Below are positions 25,564 through 33,926 of a stretch of 63,306 nt of DNA, one piece after another (position 1 is the stretch's first letter; each line of letters opens with the position of its first letter). The translations under genes and the position numbers were made by a program. The notes below the pieces were generated by a model. It was not told the DNA's origin, made no database searches, and worked only from the letters and a program-made list of their open reading frames with translations. The stretch comes from Rubrivivax sp. (lineage in GTDB: Bacteria; Pseudomonadota; Gammaproteobacteria; Burkholderiales; Burkholderiaceae_C), in NCBI GenBank assembly GCA_022843905.1, contig JALHMT010000028.1, positions 3,409 through 66,714 on the forward strand, in the 5' to 3' direction.

Positions 25564-27047
25564 GCTGGCCCGACACCCCCGCGCTGCGCGCGCTGACGCG
25601 CCAGGTGCAGCAAGAACTGGCGCTGCTGGCCTACCCCGACCGGCCCTGGGTGCTGCCCTTGCCCGACGTCGGGGGCCAGCCCGTGCACGACGTGGTCATC
25701 GTGGGCGGCGGGCAGGCCGGTCTGGCGGCCGCGCTGGCGCTGCGTCGCGACGGCGTGCAGCGCGTGCGGGTGTTGGACAGCCAGCCCGCGGGCCGGGAAG
25801 GCGTGTGGGAGAACTTCGCTCGCATGACGCACCTGCGCACGCCCAAGGCCACGGTGGGCATCGAAGGCGGCGTGCCCAGCCTGTCGGCGCCCTCGTTCTA
25901 CCAGGCGGCCTACGGCGAAGAGGCCTGGGCCGGCATCGACCGCATCGAACGCCCGCGCTGGATGGCCTTCCTGCGCTGGTTCCGCCATGCCGCGGGGCTG
26001 GACGTGGTCAACGGGCAGGCGGTGGTCGGGCTCGGGCCGCTGGCCGGCACCGAAACCTCGTCCACCACCGCGCCGATCGCGCTGCAGGTCGCCGACACCG
26101 CCGATCCGCACAGCCCGCCGCGCACGCTGCTGGCGCGCCACGTGGTGCTGGCCACCGGCTTCGACGGCTGCGGTGCCTGGCGCGTGCCCGCCCACATCGC
26201 GCAGGCCGTCGCGCCGCAGCGACTGAACCACTCCAACGAGCCGATCGACTTCGCCGCGCTGGCCGGCAAGCGCGTGGGCATCCTGGGCCACGGTGCCTCG
26301 GCCTTCGACAACGCCTGCCTGGTGCTGGAGCACGGCGCGGCCTCGGTGGACCTGTGCTTCCGGCGCGAACGCATCCCCACCATCAACCCGCACCGCCGGC
26401 TGGAGTTCGCCGGCTTCCTGAAGCACTTCTTCGAGCTCGACGACCTCACGCGCTGGAGCACCAACCGCTTCTTCGAGGTGCACGACCAGCCGCCCACGCA
26501 GAACGGCTGGGACCGTGCGCACGGCTTCCCGCAGTTCAGGGTGCACGCTGCCTCGCCCTGGCTGGAACTTCACGACGACGGCCGCCAGGTGCAGGTGCGC
26601 ACGCCGCACGCCAGCTTCAGCTTCGACCACGTGATCTGCGCCACCGGCGCGGCGGTCGACTACGAGGCGCGCGCCGAACTGCGGGCGCTGGGGCCGGTCG
26701 TCAGGCGCTGGCACCACGTCTTCACGCCGCCGGCGGCGCTGCGCAGCGAGGTGCTGGGCGAGTACCCCTATCTGGGCCCCGGCTTCGAGTACCAGCCGCT
26801 GGACCCTGCCGCCCACCCCTGGGTGAAGCGCGTGAAGGCCTTCAACTTCTCGTCGGTGGTCAGCATGGGGCCGCACACCACCTCGGCCAGCGGCCACAAG
26901 CACTCGATCCCGCGCCTGGTGGCCGGCATCACCGGCGCGTTGATGCAGGAACAGGCCGGTGCGCTGATGCCGGCACTGCAGGCCTACGACGAGGCCGAAC
27001 TGCGGCCGCTGCTGCCGGCCTCGGCCTGGCCCCGGGCGGCCGCGTGA
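25560..27047 (+). CDS. FAD/NAD(P)-binding monooxygenase-like protein (paralogue 2)
   Basis: Protein of 495 residues with FAD motif VVIVGGGQAGLAAALAL (about 45) and second nucleotide motif VGILGHGASAFDNACLVLEHG (about 240). The N-terminal LLAYPDRPWVLPLP and the shared internal landmarks show it is a paralogue of the divergent 23102-24541 protein, though long stretches differ. The IVGIEGGVPSL and HSNEPIDFAALAGKRVG segments lie at matching places. A flavin monooxygenase or N-hydroxylase role is likely. Start ATG overlaps the preceding stop (ATGA), and its own stop overlaps the next start (GTGA at 27044), so the genes are translationally coupled. Confidence 0.85.
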   Translation: MSWPDTPALRALTRQVQQELALLAYPDRPWVLPLPDVGGQPVHDVVIVGGGQAGLAAALALRRDGVQRVRVLDSQPAGREGVWENFARMTHLRTPKATVGIEGGVPSLSAPSFYQAAYGEEAWAGIDRIERPRWMAFLRWFRHAAGLDVVNGQAVVGLGPLAGTETSSTTAPIALQVADTADPHSPPRTLLARHVVLATGFDGCGAWRVPAHIAQAVAPQRLNHSNEPIDFAALAGKRVGILGHGASAFDNACLVLEHGAASVDLCFRRERIPTINPHRRLEFAGFLKHFFELDDLTRWSTNRFFEVHDQPPTQNGWDRAHGFPQFRVHAASPWLELHDDGRQVQVRTPHASFSFDHVICATGAAVDYEARAELRALGPVVRRWHHVFTPPAALRSEVLGEYPYLGPGFEYQPLDPAAHPWVKRVKAFNFSSVVSMGPHTTSASGHKHSIPRLVAGITGALMQEQAGALMPALQAYDEAELRPLLPASAWPRAAA

Positions 27048-27949
27048 GCCCGCAGTCCATCACCGTGCTGGGGCTGGGCCAGCTCGGCCTGCCGGTGGCG
27101 GCTGCGCTGGCCGCTGCCGGGCACGCGGTGCAGGGCGTCGACCCGCAGGCCGGGCGGCGGGCGCTGGCCGAAGCCCAGGGGTTGAAGGCCGTGCCTGCCG
27201 TCGAGGCCCTGGAGGTCACGCGCTGGCTGGTCAGCGTGCTGCCCGACGATGCCACGCTGGCCGCTGCACTCGGCGGCCGGGCCGGCGCACCGGGCGCGCT
27301 GGCGCTGCTGGCACCCGGCGGCGTGCACCTGTGTGTCGGCACGCTGGGCGTGGCGGCGGCGCAGGCCGCGGCCGCGCTGCATGCCTCGCTGGGCCGGCAT
27401 TTCGTCGCCACGCCGGTGTTCGGCCGGCCCGACGAAGCCTGGGCGCGCGACCTCACCGCGCTGTTCGGCCCCTCGCCGGGCCTGCCCGAGGCCGAGCGTG
27501 CGACCGCCCTGGCGCTGCTGGGCTGCGTGGCGCAGCGCCTGCACGAAGTCGACTCGCCGATGGCCGCCTGTGCGGTCAAGCTGGCCGGCAACCTGATGAT
27601 CGCCAGCGCCATCGCCACCATGACCGAGGCCTTCGGCCTGGCGCAGCGCCACGGCGCGCCCGCGGCGCTGGTGCACCAGGTGGTCACCGGCAAGCTGTTC
27701 AGGGGCCCCGTGTACGAAGGGGTGGGCCGGGCCGTGGCGCGGGCCTGCGGTGCCGAACCCGGGCCGGTCGCGGCACCGGGCTTCACGCTCCGTCTGGGCC
27801 TGAAGGATCTGGCGCTGTGCCAGGACGCCGCGACCGCGGTGGCCTTTGACCTCTCGGTGGGCCGTGCCGTGCAGCAGCGGCTGCAGGACGCCGTGGCGCG
27901 CGGTCATGCCGAGCGCGACTGGGCCGAGTTGCCGGCCCTGTCCGCCTGA
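27044..27949 (+). CDS. NAD(P)-binding beta-hydroxyacid dehydrogenase family
   Basis: Protein of 301 residues with an N-terminal Rossmann domain (TVLGLGQLGLPVAAALAAAG) and a helical C-terminal domain (VKLAGNLMIASAIATMTEAF, where the Lys is the catalytic Lys position of 3-hydroxyisobutyrate and 6-phosphogluconate dehydrogenases). The substrate-binding GSVSHGG-like loop reads CVGTLGVAAAQAA. GTG start overlapping the upstream stop. Another family member is encoded at 30866. Probably oxidises or reduces a hydroxy-acid, tartronate-semialdehyde-type or imine intermediate. Confidence 0.82.
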   Translation: MSPQSITVLGLGQLGLPVAAALAAAGHAVQGVDPQAGRRALAEAQGLKAVPAVEALEVTRWLVSVLPDDATLAAALGGRAGAPGALALLAPGGVHLCVGTLGVAAAQAAAALHASLGRHFVATPVFGRPDEAWARDLTALFGPSPGLPEAERATALALLGCVAQRLHEVDSPMAACAVKLAGNLMIASAIATMTEAFGLAQRHGAPAALVHQVVTGKLFRGPVYEGVGRAVARACGAEPGPVAAPGFTLRLGLKDLALCQDAATAVAFDLSVGRAVQQRLQDAVARGHAERDWAELPALSA

Positions 27950-27994
27950 AGCCCTTCGTCACCCGCCCTGCCCGAGCACGGAGACCGCGCCCCC

Positions 27995-29161
27995 ATGAAC
28001 CTCTTCGACCCCACGCTCTACACCGAAGTGCGCAAGCCGCTCGACCAGGCCCAGGGCCTGCCGCCGGCCTGCTACTTCGACGAGGCCTTCTACCAGCGCG
28101 AGCTGGACACCATCTTCCACGCCGGCTGGGTGATGGTGGGCCGCACCGAGCGCCTGCCCGAGCCGGGTTGCTTCTTCACCGCCGAGTTCGGCGCCACGCG
28201 GCTGATCCTCACGCGCGCCGACGACGGCCGCCTGCACGCGCTGGCCAACACCTGCCGTCACCGCGGCGCGCCGCTGCTGGAAGGCGAGGGCCGCTGCAAG
28301 ACCATCGCCTGCCCGTACCACGCCTGGACCTACGGCCTGGACGGCACGCTGCTCGGCGCGCCGGGCATGAAGGAGTCGCTGGGCTTCGACACCGCCGACT
28401 ACCCGCTGCGAAGCGCGCGCGTGGACACCTGGGGCGGCTTCATCTTCGTCTGCCTGTCGCCGCTGACGGCGCCGCTGGCGACCTGGCTGGGCGACCTGCC
28501 GCAGCGGCTGGCCATGTACGGCTTTGAGCACATGCGCACCGCGCGCCGCGTGAGCTACGACGTGGCTTGCAACTGGAAGGTGTGGGTCGAGAACTTCATG
28601 GAGGGCTACCACATCCCCACCGTGCACCGCTCCACCATTTCGCGCCAGAAGGCCGTCAACATCCCCGAGGACCCGGGCCGCGGCGAGTACACCGCCATCT
28701 ACGAACGGCACGAAGGCACGCGGGCGCTGCTGTTCGGCGACACCGGCTTCCCGCCCATCGAGACGCTGAGCGGCGACTCCTGCGAAGGCAGCCGCTTCGT
28801 GCTGGCCTACCCGGCCACCATGCTGGCCATCGCCAACGACACCATGTGGTCCTTCGAGGCCCACCCGCTGAGCGCCGTGCGCACGCGCATCGTGCTCACC
28901 GCCTGCTTCCCGGCGCAGCGCTTCGAGCGCGCCGACTACGCCGAGCTGGCGGCCCACTACTTCAAGCGCCAGGACATCGTGGTGCGCGAGGACAACGACA
29001 TCTCCGAGCTGCAGCAGCGCGGCCTGCAGTCCTTCCATGCCGTGCCGGGGCGCTTTTCCGTGAAGGAAAAGATCGTGCACGCGCTGGACAACTGGGTGCT
29101 CGACCGCGTGCTGGGCGGGCCGTCCCTGCACGCCAGCGTGCCGCTGAAGGCGCTGGCATGA
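27995..29161 (+). CDS. Rieske non-heme iron oxygenase, alpha subunit
   Basis: Oxygenase of 388 residues. The Rieske [2Fe-2S] ligands are Cys87/His89 (CRHRGAPL) and Cys106/His109 (CPYHAWTY). The mononuclear iron site is visible in ENFMEGYHIPTVH with His206 and His211, and an acidic ligand is expected late in the chain. The layout fits the alpha-subunit group that includes glycine-betaine, carnitine and stachydrine demethylating oxygenases as well as ring-hydroxylating enzymes. No ferredoxin or reductase component is encoded here. Next gene overlaps by ATGA. It may open the route by hydroxylating or N-demethylating the substrate. Confidence 0.9.
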   Translation: MNLFDPTLYTEVRKPLDQAQGLPPACYFDEAFYQRELDTIFHAGWVMVGRTERLPEPGCFFTAEFGATRLILTRADDGRLHALANTCRHRGAPLLEGEGRCKTIACPYHAWTYGLDGTLLGAPGMKESLGFDTADYPLRSARVDTWGGFIFVCLSPLTAPLATWLGDLPQRLAMYGFEHMRTARRVSYDVACNWKVWVENFMEGYHIPTVHRSTISRQKAVNIPEDPGRGEYTAIYERHEGTRALLFGDTGFPPIETLSGDSCEGSRFVLAYPATMLAIANDTMWSFEAHPLSAVRTRIVLTACFPAQRFERADYAELAAHYFKRQDIVVREDNDISELQQRGLQSFHAVPGRFSVKEKIVHALDNWVLDRVLGGPSLHASVPLKALA

Positions 29162-29862
29162 GGGCCGCGCGCGGCCTCGCGCTGCCGCAGGCGCGGCCCG
29201 GCGCGATCGATTGGCGCGCCGACGAGACCGCGCTGGTGGTGGTCGACATGCAGAACGGCTTCCTCAAGCCCGGCGGCTACTTCGACCAGGTCGGCTACGA
29301 CCTCGCGCATGCGCCCACCACCGTGCGGCAGGTGCAGCGCGCCGTGGCGGCCGCGCGCATCGCCGGTCTCTTCGTCACCTATATCCAGAGCGGCTTCGAC
29401 GCGCAGCACCTGGTGGTGGGCGGACCCACGGCGCCGGTGTGGCACAAGTCCGAAGCGCAGGTGCTGATGCGCGAGCGGCCCGAACTCGCCTTTGGGCTCA
29501 TCACCGACGGCACCTGGGACTACGCCCTGGTCGACGAACTGCAGCCGGCACCGGGCGAGCTGGTGGTGCGCAAGTCGCGCTACAGCGCCTTCGCCGGCAC
29601 GCCGCTGGACCAGGTGCTGCGCGCGCGGCGCATCCGCAACCTGGTGTTCGTGGGCGTGGCGGCCAACGTCTGCGTGGAGAGCACGCTGCGCGAGGCCTAC
29701 CACCGCGAGTACTTCTGCCTGCTGCTGGAAGACGCCACGCACCACGCCGGCCCGCCCTTCCTGCGCGAGGCCACGCTGTGGAACGTCGAGCGCTTCTTCG
29801 GCTGGGTGGCGCCGGTGGCGATGTTCGAAGCCGCCGCCGACGCCCGGGGCGCGGCGGCGTGA
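29158..29862 (+). CDS. Isochorismatase-family cysteine hydrolase (RutB-like)
   Basis: Hydrolase of 234 residues. The catalytic triad Asp30 (VVVDMQNGFLKPGG), Lys139 (VRKSRYSAF) and Cys172 (VAANVCVESTLREAY) is complete. The motif set and length are closest to RutB-type ureidoacrylate amidohydrolases and N-carbamoylsarcosine amidases. Such enzymes split carbamoyl groups from ureido acids to give ammonia and CO2. Start ATG overlaps the Rieske stop and its own stop overlaps the nitrile-hydratase-like start (GTGA at 29859-29862). In this operon it could remove the urea nitrogen after ring opening. Confidence 0.88.
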   Translation: MRAARGLALPQARPGAIDWRADETALVVVDMQNGFLKPGGYFDQVGYDLAHAPTTVRQVQRAVAAARIAGLFVTYIQSGFDAQHLVVGGPTAPVWHKSEAQVLMRERPELAFGLITDGTWDYALVDELQPAPGELVVRKSRYSAFAGTPLDQVLRARRIRNLVFVGVAANVCVESTLREAYHREYFCLLLEDATHHAGPPFLREATLWNVERFFGWVAPVAMFEAAADARGAAA

Positions 29863-30869
29863 GCGAGACCCGCCGCTATCACGACGTCGGCGGTCGCCTG
29901 CACAGCCCCGGCTGGGGCGACGCCGGTGCCATCGACCGCAGCGAGCGCACGCTGTTCCACTGGGAACGCCAGTGCGCGGCCATGCGCGTGCTGCTGGGCG
30001 CCCAGGGCCTGGTGCCGCTGGACGAGCTGCGCGACGGCTTCGAGAGCTTCGGCGAGACGCTCTACAACGACCTGTCCTTCTTCGAGCGCATGCTGACCAG
30101 CATGACGATGATCCTGCAGCGCAAGCAGGTGCTGGACGCCACAGCACTGGACGCCACGGTGGCCGCGCTGAAGGCGCGCTGGCAGGCCGACCCCGGCTGG
30201 TTGAGCCAGGTGCTGGACCGCGCCGCCGACCCCTGCGCCGAAGCGCCCGGGCAGCGCCGCGACCCCTACGGTGGTCGCGGATACCTGCCGGTGGCCGACG
30301 CGCCGCCCAGCGACGCCGAGTGGCGCACGCTGGCCCTGGCCGAGCTGCTGGTGCAGCAGGGCCTGCTCACGCGCGACGGCATCCGCCAGGCGGTGCAGCG
30401 CATCGACGCGCCACAGCCGGCCTGGGGCGCGCGCATCGTGGCGCGCGCCTGGGTCGACGCCGACTTCCGTCGCGCCATCCTGGCCGACGGGCGCGTGGCC
30501 TGCGAGGCCTTCGGCATCCCCTTCCTGGACGGCCGGCTGGCGCTGGTCGAGAACACCGAGCAGGTGCACTGCGTGATCGTCTGCACCTTGTGCTCCTGCT
30601 ACCCGCGCAACCTGCTCGGCCAGCCACCGGCCTGGTACATCGGCAAGGCCTACCGCACACGCACGGTGCGCGAGCCGCGGGCGGTGCTGGCCGAATTCGG
30701 GCTGCAGCTCCCCGCATCGGTGCGCGTGGACGTCTACGACAGCACCGCCGAGCTGCGCTACATGGTGCTGCCGCGCCAGCCCGATGGCACCGAAGGCTGG
30801 GACGAGGCCGCACTGGCCGCCACGGTGACGCGTGACTGCCTGATCGGCGTGGCGGTGCCGGCCGCATGA
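29859..30869 (+). CDS. Fused nitrile hydratase/thiocyanate hydrolase-like protein (beta-N + alpha)
   Basis: Protein of 336 residues joining two subunits that are normally separate. Residues about 1-110 (HDVGGRLHSPGWGDAG, then LFHWERQCAAMRVLLGAQ) match the helical N-terminal half of nitrile hydratase beta. Residues about 145-336 match the alpha subunit, with the metal site CTLCSC at Cys242, Cys245 and Cys247 (the cobalt-type sequence; iron types have CSLCSC). CYPRNLLGQPPAWY and TRDCLIGVAVP resemble the gamma subunit of thiocyanate hydrolase. The SH3-like C-terminal half of beta is absent but appears as its own gene at 35776-36081. GTG start in a coupled operon. No cobalt-insertion chaperone was seen. 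Nitrile or thiocyanate hydration is likely; the substrate is unknown. Confidence 0.85.
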   Translation: MSETRRYHDVGGRLHSPGWGDAGAIDRSERTLFHWERQCAAMRVLLGAQGLVPLDELRDGFESFGETLYNDLSFFERMLTSMTMILQRKQVLDATALDATVAALKARWQADPGWLSQVLDRAADPCAEAPGQRRDPYGGRGYLPVADAPPSDAEWRTLALAELLVQQGLLTRDGIRQAVQRIDAPQPAWGARIVARAWVDADFRRAILADGRVACEAFGIPFLDGRLALVENTEQVHCVIVCTLCSCYPRNLLGQPPAWYIGKAYRTRTVREPRAVLAEFGLQLPASVRVDVYDSTAELRYMVLPRQPDGTEGWDEAALAATVTRDCLIGVAVPAA

Positions 30870-31672
30870 CCTCACGTGTGATCGCCTGCCACGGCCTGGG
30901 CGCGATGGGCTGGCCCATCGCAAGTCGCCTGCGGCAGCAGGGCGCCCGGGTGATCGGCCTGGACGCCGACGCGGCCGTGCAGGCGCGCTGGCAGCAGCAG
31001 GCCGCTGGAGAAGCGGCGAACCTGCAGGCGGCCCACGTCGTGCTGGTCTGCGTGACCGATGAAGCCGCGTCGCGCCGGGTCTGGCAGGAGCAGTTGCCGC
31101 ACTGGCAGCGTGGTGCGCTGGTGATCGAGCTCGGCAGTGTGTCCCACGCCTGGGCGCTGCAGGCGGCGGCGGCCTGCGCCGCTGCCGGCCTGCGATACGC
31201 CGATGCGCCGCTGAGTGGCGGCGTGGCCGCTGCCGCGGCGGGCGAGCTGGTGGCCATGCTCGGCGCCGAGGCTGCCGACCTGCCCGAGCTGCACGAGACG
31301 CTGGCGCCCTTCACGGCGAAGGTGGTGCACCTCGGCCCCCCCGGGGCCGGCCAGCTCTGCAAGATGGCCAACCAGCTCGCCATCGCCGGCGTGGCGGCCG
31401 GGCTGGCGCAGGCCCAGGCCTTCAGCCGCGGCGCCGGGCTGGACTTCGCCCAGGTGCTGGACGTGCTGTCGCGCGGCACGGCCGCGTCCACCCAGCTCAC
31501 GCGCCTGCGCGACACCCTGGTGCTGCCCGGCAACCACCCCCCCGAGACCTTCGCCTGGCTGCAGAAGGACCTCGACGCGTGTCAGCAGGCCAGCCCCGTG
31601 CCGCTGCCGCTGGCCCGGCTGTGGCAGGCCTGGTGGCAGGCCGGCAACCCCGACAAGGACAGAAGATCATGA
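30866..31672 (+). CDS. NAD(P)-dependent oxidoreductase, 3-hydroxyisobutyrate dehydrogenase type
   Basis: Protein of 268 residues, a compact member of the beta-hydroxyacid dehydrogenase family. The Rossmann motif ACHGLGAMGWPIASRL begins at residue 7, the substrate-loop DAPLSGGVAAAAAGEL follows, and GQLCKMANQLAIAGVAAGLAQ holds the catalytic Lys. ATG start overlaps the nitrile-hydratase-like stop, and the next gene overlaps by four bases. Only distantly like the 27044 gene, so two separate redox steps are likely rather than a recent duplication. Confidence 0.86.
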   Translation: MTSRVIACHGLGAMGWPIASRLRQQGARVIGLDADAAVQARWQQQAAGEAANLQAAHVVLVCVTDEAASRRVWQEQLPHWQRGALVIELGSVSHAWALQAAAACAAAGLRYADAPLSGGVAAAAAGELVAMLGAEAADLPELHETLAPFTAKVVHLGPPGAGQLCKMANQLAIAGVAAGLAQAQAFSRGAGLDFAQVLDVLSRGTAASTQLTRLRDTLVLPGNHPPETFAWLQKDLDACQQASPVPLPLARLWQAWWQAGNPDKDRRS

Positions 31673-32748
31673 CCGTGCACACGCTCTGCTTCGACATGGC
31701 CGGCGCCGGCGACGTCTCGGCGCTGGACACCTGGCTGCAGGGCCTGCCCGTGGCCGCGCTGCGCCGCCTGGTGGTGATGGCCAAGACCGAAGGCCACCAC
31801 GCCCCCAACGACTTCTCGCGCGACCTGCTCAAGCTGCAGCTCGACCGTGTCTTCGCCGCCCACGGCCTGCAGGATCGGGCGCTGTCGCTGCTGGCCATCG
31901 GCAGCGAAGGCGTGGGCTCGCCCAAGGGTTTTGCCTTCGCCGAAGACGACGCCACCGACCAGCCCGGCGGCCCGCCGCGCCTGGCGCTGGGAACGGCGCG
32001 CAGCGAGCCCGTGCCGCTGTCCGAGATCGGCACGCTGCAACTGGTGGACCGCGTGACCGAGACGGCACGGGCGGCGCTGCGCGACGCCCGGCTGCAGGCC
32101 GGGCAGGTGGAGCTGCTGTTCATCAAGTCTCCCCTGCTGCCGGCCCGCCACCCGGCGGCCACGCCCTTGAACAGCACCATGCACCGCGGCCGCGCCATCT
32201 CGGCGCTGGGCGGCGGCGTGGCGCTGGGCGAGATCGACCGCGGCCTGCTGACCGAGGACGGCATCGCGCGCGACCTGTCGCTCTACACGCGCCACGTGCA
32301 GGGCATCACGGGAGCCGAGATCCGTTGCGTGGAAGTGGTGGCCATGGGCAACCGCCCGGGCGCGCCGGGCGCGCTGCGCATCGCGTCGACGCACACGCGC
32401 GACCTGCTCGACCAGCGCTCGCTGCGCCAGCTGCTGGGCAGCCTGGGCTTCCACTTCGACGCCTGGGGCGAACTGCTGGACGGCGAGCGCATCCATGCAC
32501 TGATCGCCAAGACCATGGTCGCCGACGACGGCATGCTGAGAGGCTCGCGCACCACCGTCTACAGCAGCGGCTGGGCGCCCGAATCGCACATCCGCGCCGC
32601 GGCATCGGGCGTACTGGGCAGCCTGATGGGGCACCTGCGCTTCTTCGTCTCTGCCGATTCAGTGCACCAGGCACCAGTCGGGGGCGGCGTGGCCGCCGTC
32701 GTGTATCAAGTCGGGCCGGCGGATGCCGACCCGGCTGCGGAGATTTGA
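31669..32748 (+). CDS. Ring-opening amidohydrolase (cyanuric acid hydrolase/barbiturase family)
   Basis: Protein of 359 residues, the normal size for the three-repeat cyanuric acid hydrolase/barbiturase fold. Matching landmarks are MAKTEGHHAPNDFSR in repeat 1, FIKSPLLPARHP with Lys153 and GRAISALGGG with Ser178 in repeat 2 (the catalytic Lys-Ser pair), and AKTMVADDG plus FVSADSVHQAPVGGG in repeat 3. Repeat 1 shows AIGSEG where AtzD has a Ser-Gly-Gly. The family opens cyclic imides such as cyanuric acid and barbiturate; here the substrate is an unknown N-heterocycle. Last gene of the coupled operon. Confidence 0.87.
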   Translation: MTVHTLCFDMAGAGDVSALDTWLQGLPVAALRRLVVMAKTEGHHAPNDFSRDLLKLQLDRVFAAHGLQDRALSLLAIGSEGVGSPKGFAFAEDDATDQPGGPPRLALGTARSEPVPLSEIGTLQLVDRVTETARAALRDARLQAGQVELLFIKSPLLPARHPAATPLNSTMHRGRAISALGGGVALGEIDRGLLTEDGIARDLSLYTRHVQGITGAEIRCVEVVAMGNRPGAPGALRIASTHTRDLLDQRSLRQLLGSLGFHFDAWGELLDGERIHALIAKTMVADDGMLRGSRTTVYSSGWAPESHIRAAASGVLGSLMGHLRFFVSADSVHQAPVGGGVAAVVYQVGPADADPAAEI

Positions 32749-32762
32749 TCGACCGCCGCGGC

Positions 32763-33800
32763 CTAGAACCTCTTGGCGGCCAAGGCAGCCGGCACCATGC
32801 GCTCGGCCTTGGGCGGCAGGAAGGCGTCGGTGTAGAGGTCGTCGATCTTCGGCGTGGTGGTGAACTTGAAGGACTCGCCGATCTGCACGATGGAGCGGCT
32901 CAGGCGCGCCGGGTCGACGTGGCCCACGCCGTGCGTCTTGACCTCGGCGGTGAGGAAGTTGTCGTTCATGAACATGGCCAGGCGCATCTTCTCGGCGGCC
33001 TCGGTGGTGACAGGGTTGCGCTTGAGCACCGCGGCCACGGCATCGGCCGGGTTGGCGGCCACGTCCATGAAGCCCTTGATGCTGGCGCGCACGAACTTGC
33101 GAACCACCTCGGGGTTGTCGCGCAGGAACGTCGGGTTGGCCAGCAGGGCGTTGCCGAACAGCTCCAGCCCGTAGTCGCGCATGTACATGATGGAGATGTC
33201 CTCGGCCTTGAAGCCGTTGCTCTGCAAGGCCACCCAGGCGCTGTAGCCGAAGCCCACGATGGCGTCGACCTTGCCCTGCATCAGCATGGGCTCGCGCACC
33301 GGGAAACCCACGTTCTCGATCCTCACCTTGCTGCCGTCGACGCCGGCGGCCTTCATGAAGGCGGCCCAGTTGGCGTAGGCGCCGTCGGCGGCCGGTGCGC
33401 CCACCAGGCGGCCTTCCAGGTCCTTGGGCTTGAGGATGCCGTTCTTCTTCAGCGAGGTGACGGCGAAGGCCGGCGCGTTCATCAGCATGAAGACCGCCTT
33501 GATGGGCGGGTTGGCCGGGTTGTCGCGGAAGCGGATCAGCGAGTTCATGTCGGCCATGGCCAGGTTGTACGAGCCGCTGGCCACGCGGTTGATGCCGTCG
33601 ACCGAGCCGTTGCCCGGATCGATCGTCACGTCCAGACCCTCGGCCTTGTAGTAGCCCTTGTCCAGCGCCACCATGAAGCCGCTGTTGGGTGTCTCGAAGC
33701 GCCAGTCGAGCGAGAACTTCACCGGCGTCTGCGCCCACGCGGTGGCGCTCAGGAACAGGCTGGCGGCGGCCAGCAGGAAGGGCAGGCGGAGCTTTTTCAC
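32763..33800 (-). CDS. ABC transporter substrate-binding protein, NMT1/SsuA type
   Basis: Periplasmic binding protein of 345 residues. A signal peptide KKLRLPFLLAAASLFLSATAWA precedes TPVKFSLDWRFETPNSGFMVALDKGYY, the entry motif of thiamine-precursor/sulfonate/pyrimidine binding proteins (NMT1, SsuA, TauA, RutG-linked types). GTG start at 33800 is chosen because the signal peptide begins there, with gaggt 8-12 bases upstream. It points the opposite way from its ATPase and permease genes (33927, 34733), separated by a 126-bp divergent promoter region. Its 3' end meets the ring-opening hydrolase. Likely imports the heterocycle or a product. Confidence 0.88.
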   Translation of the reverse strand: MKKLRLPFLLAAASLFLSATAWAQTPVKFSLDWRFETPNSGFMVALDKGYYKAEGLDVTIDPGNGSVDGINRVASGSYNLAMADMNSLIRFRDNPANPPIKAVFMLMNAPAFAVTSLKKNGILKPKDLEGRLVGAPAADGAYANWAAFMKAAGVDGSKVRIENVGFPVREPMLMQGKVDAIVGFGYSAWVALQSNGFKAEDISIMYMRDYGLELFGNALLANPTFLRDNPEVVRKFVRASIKGFMDVAANPADAVAAVLKRNPVTTEAAEKMRLAMFMNDNFLTAEVKTHGVGHVDPARLSRSIVQIGESFKFTTTPKIDDLYTDAFLPPKAERMVPAALAAKRF

Positions 33801-33926
33801 GGGGGTACCTCGATGGGTTGACAGGCCGAACGTGAAGGCGTCTTTGCAAGCGCCATGCCACGGCCGCGGCACGCCACTTGCAATCGCCCGGCGCAGCACC
33901 CATCACTCCTGCAAAGACCCCACGCC

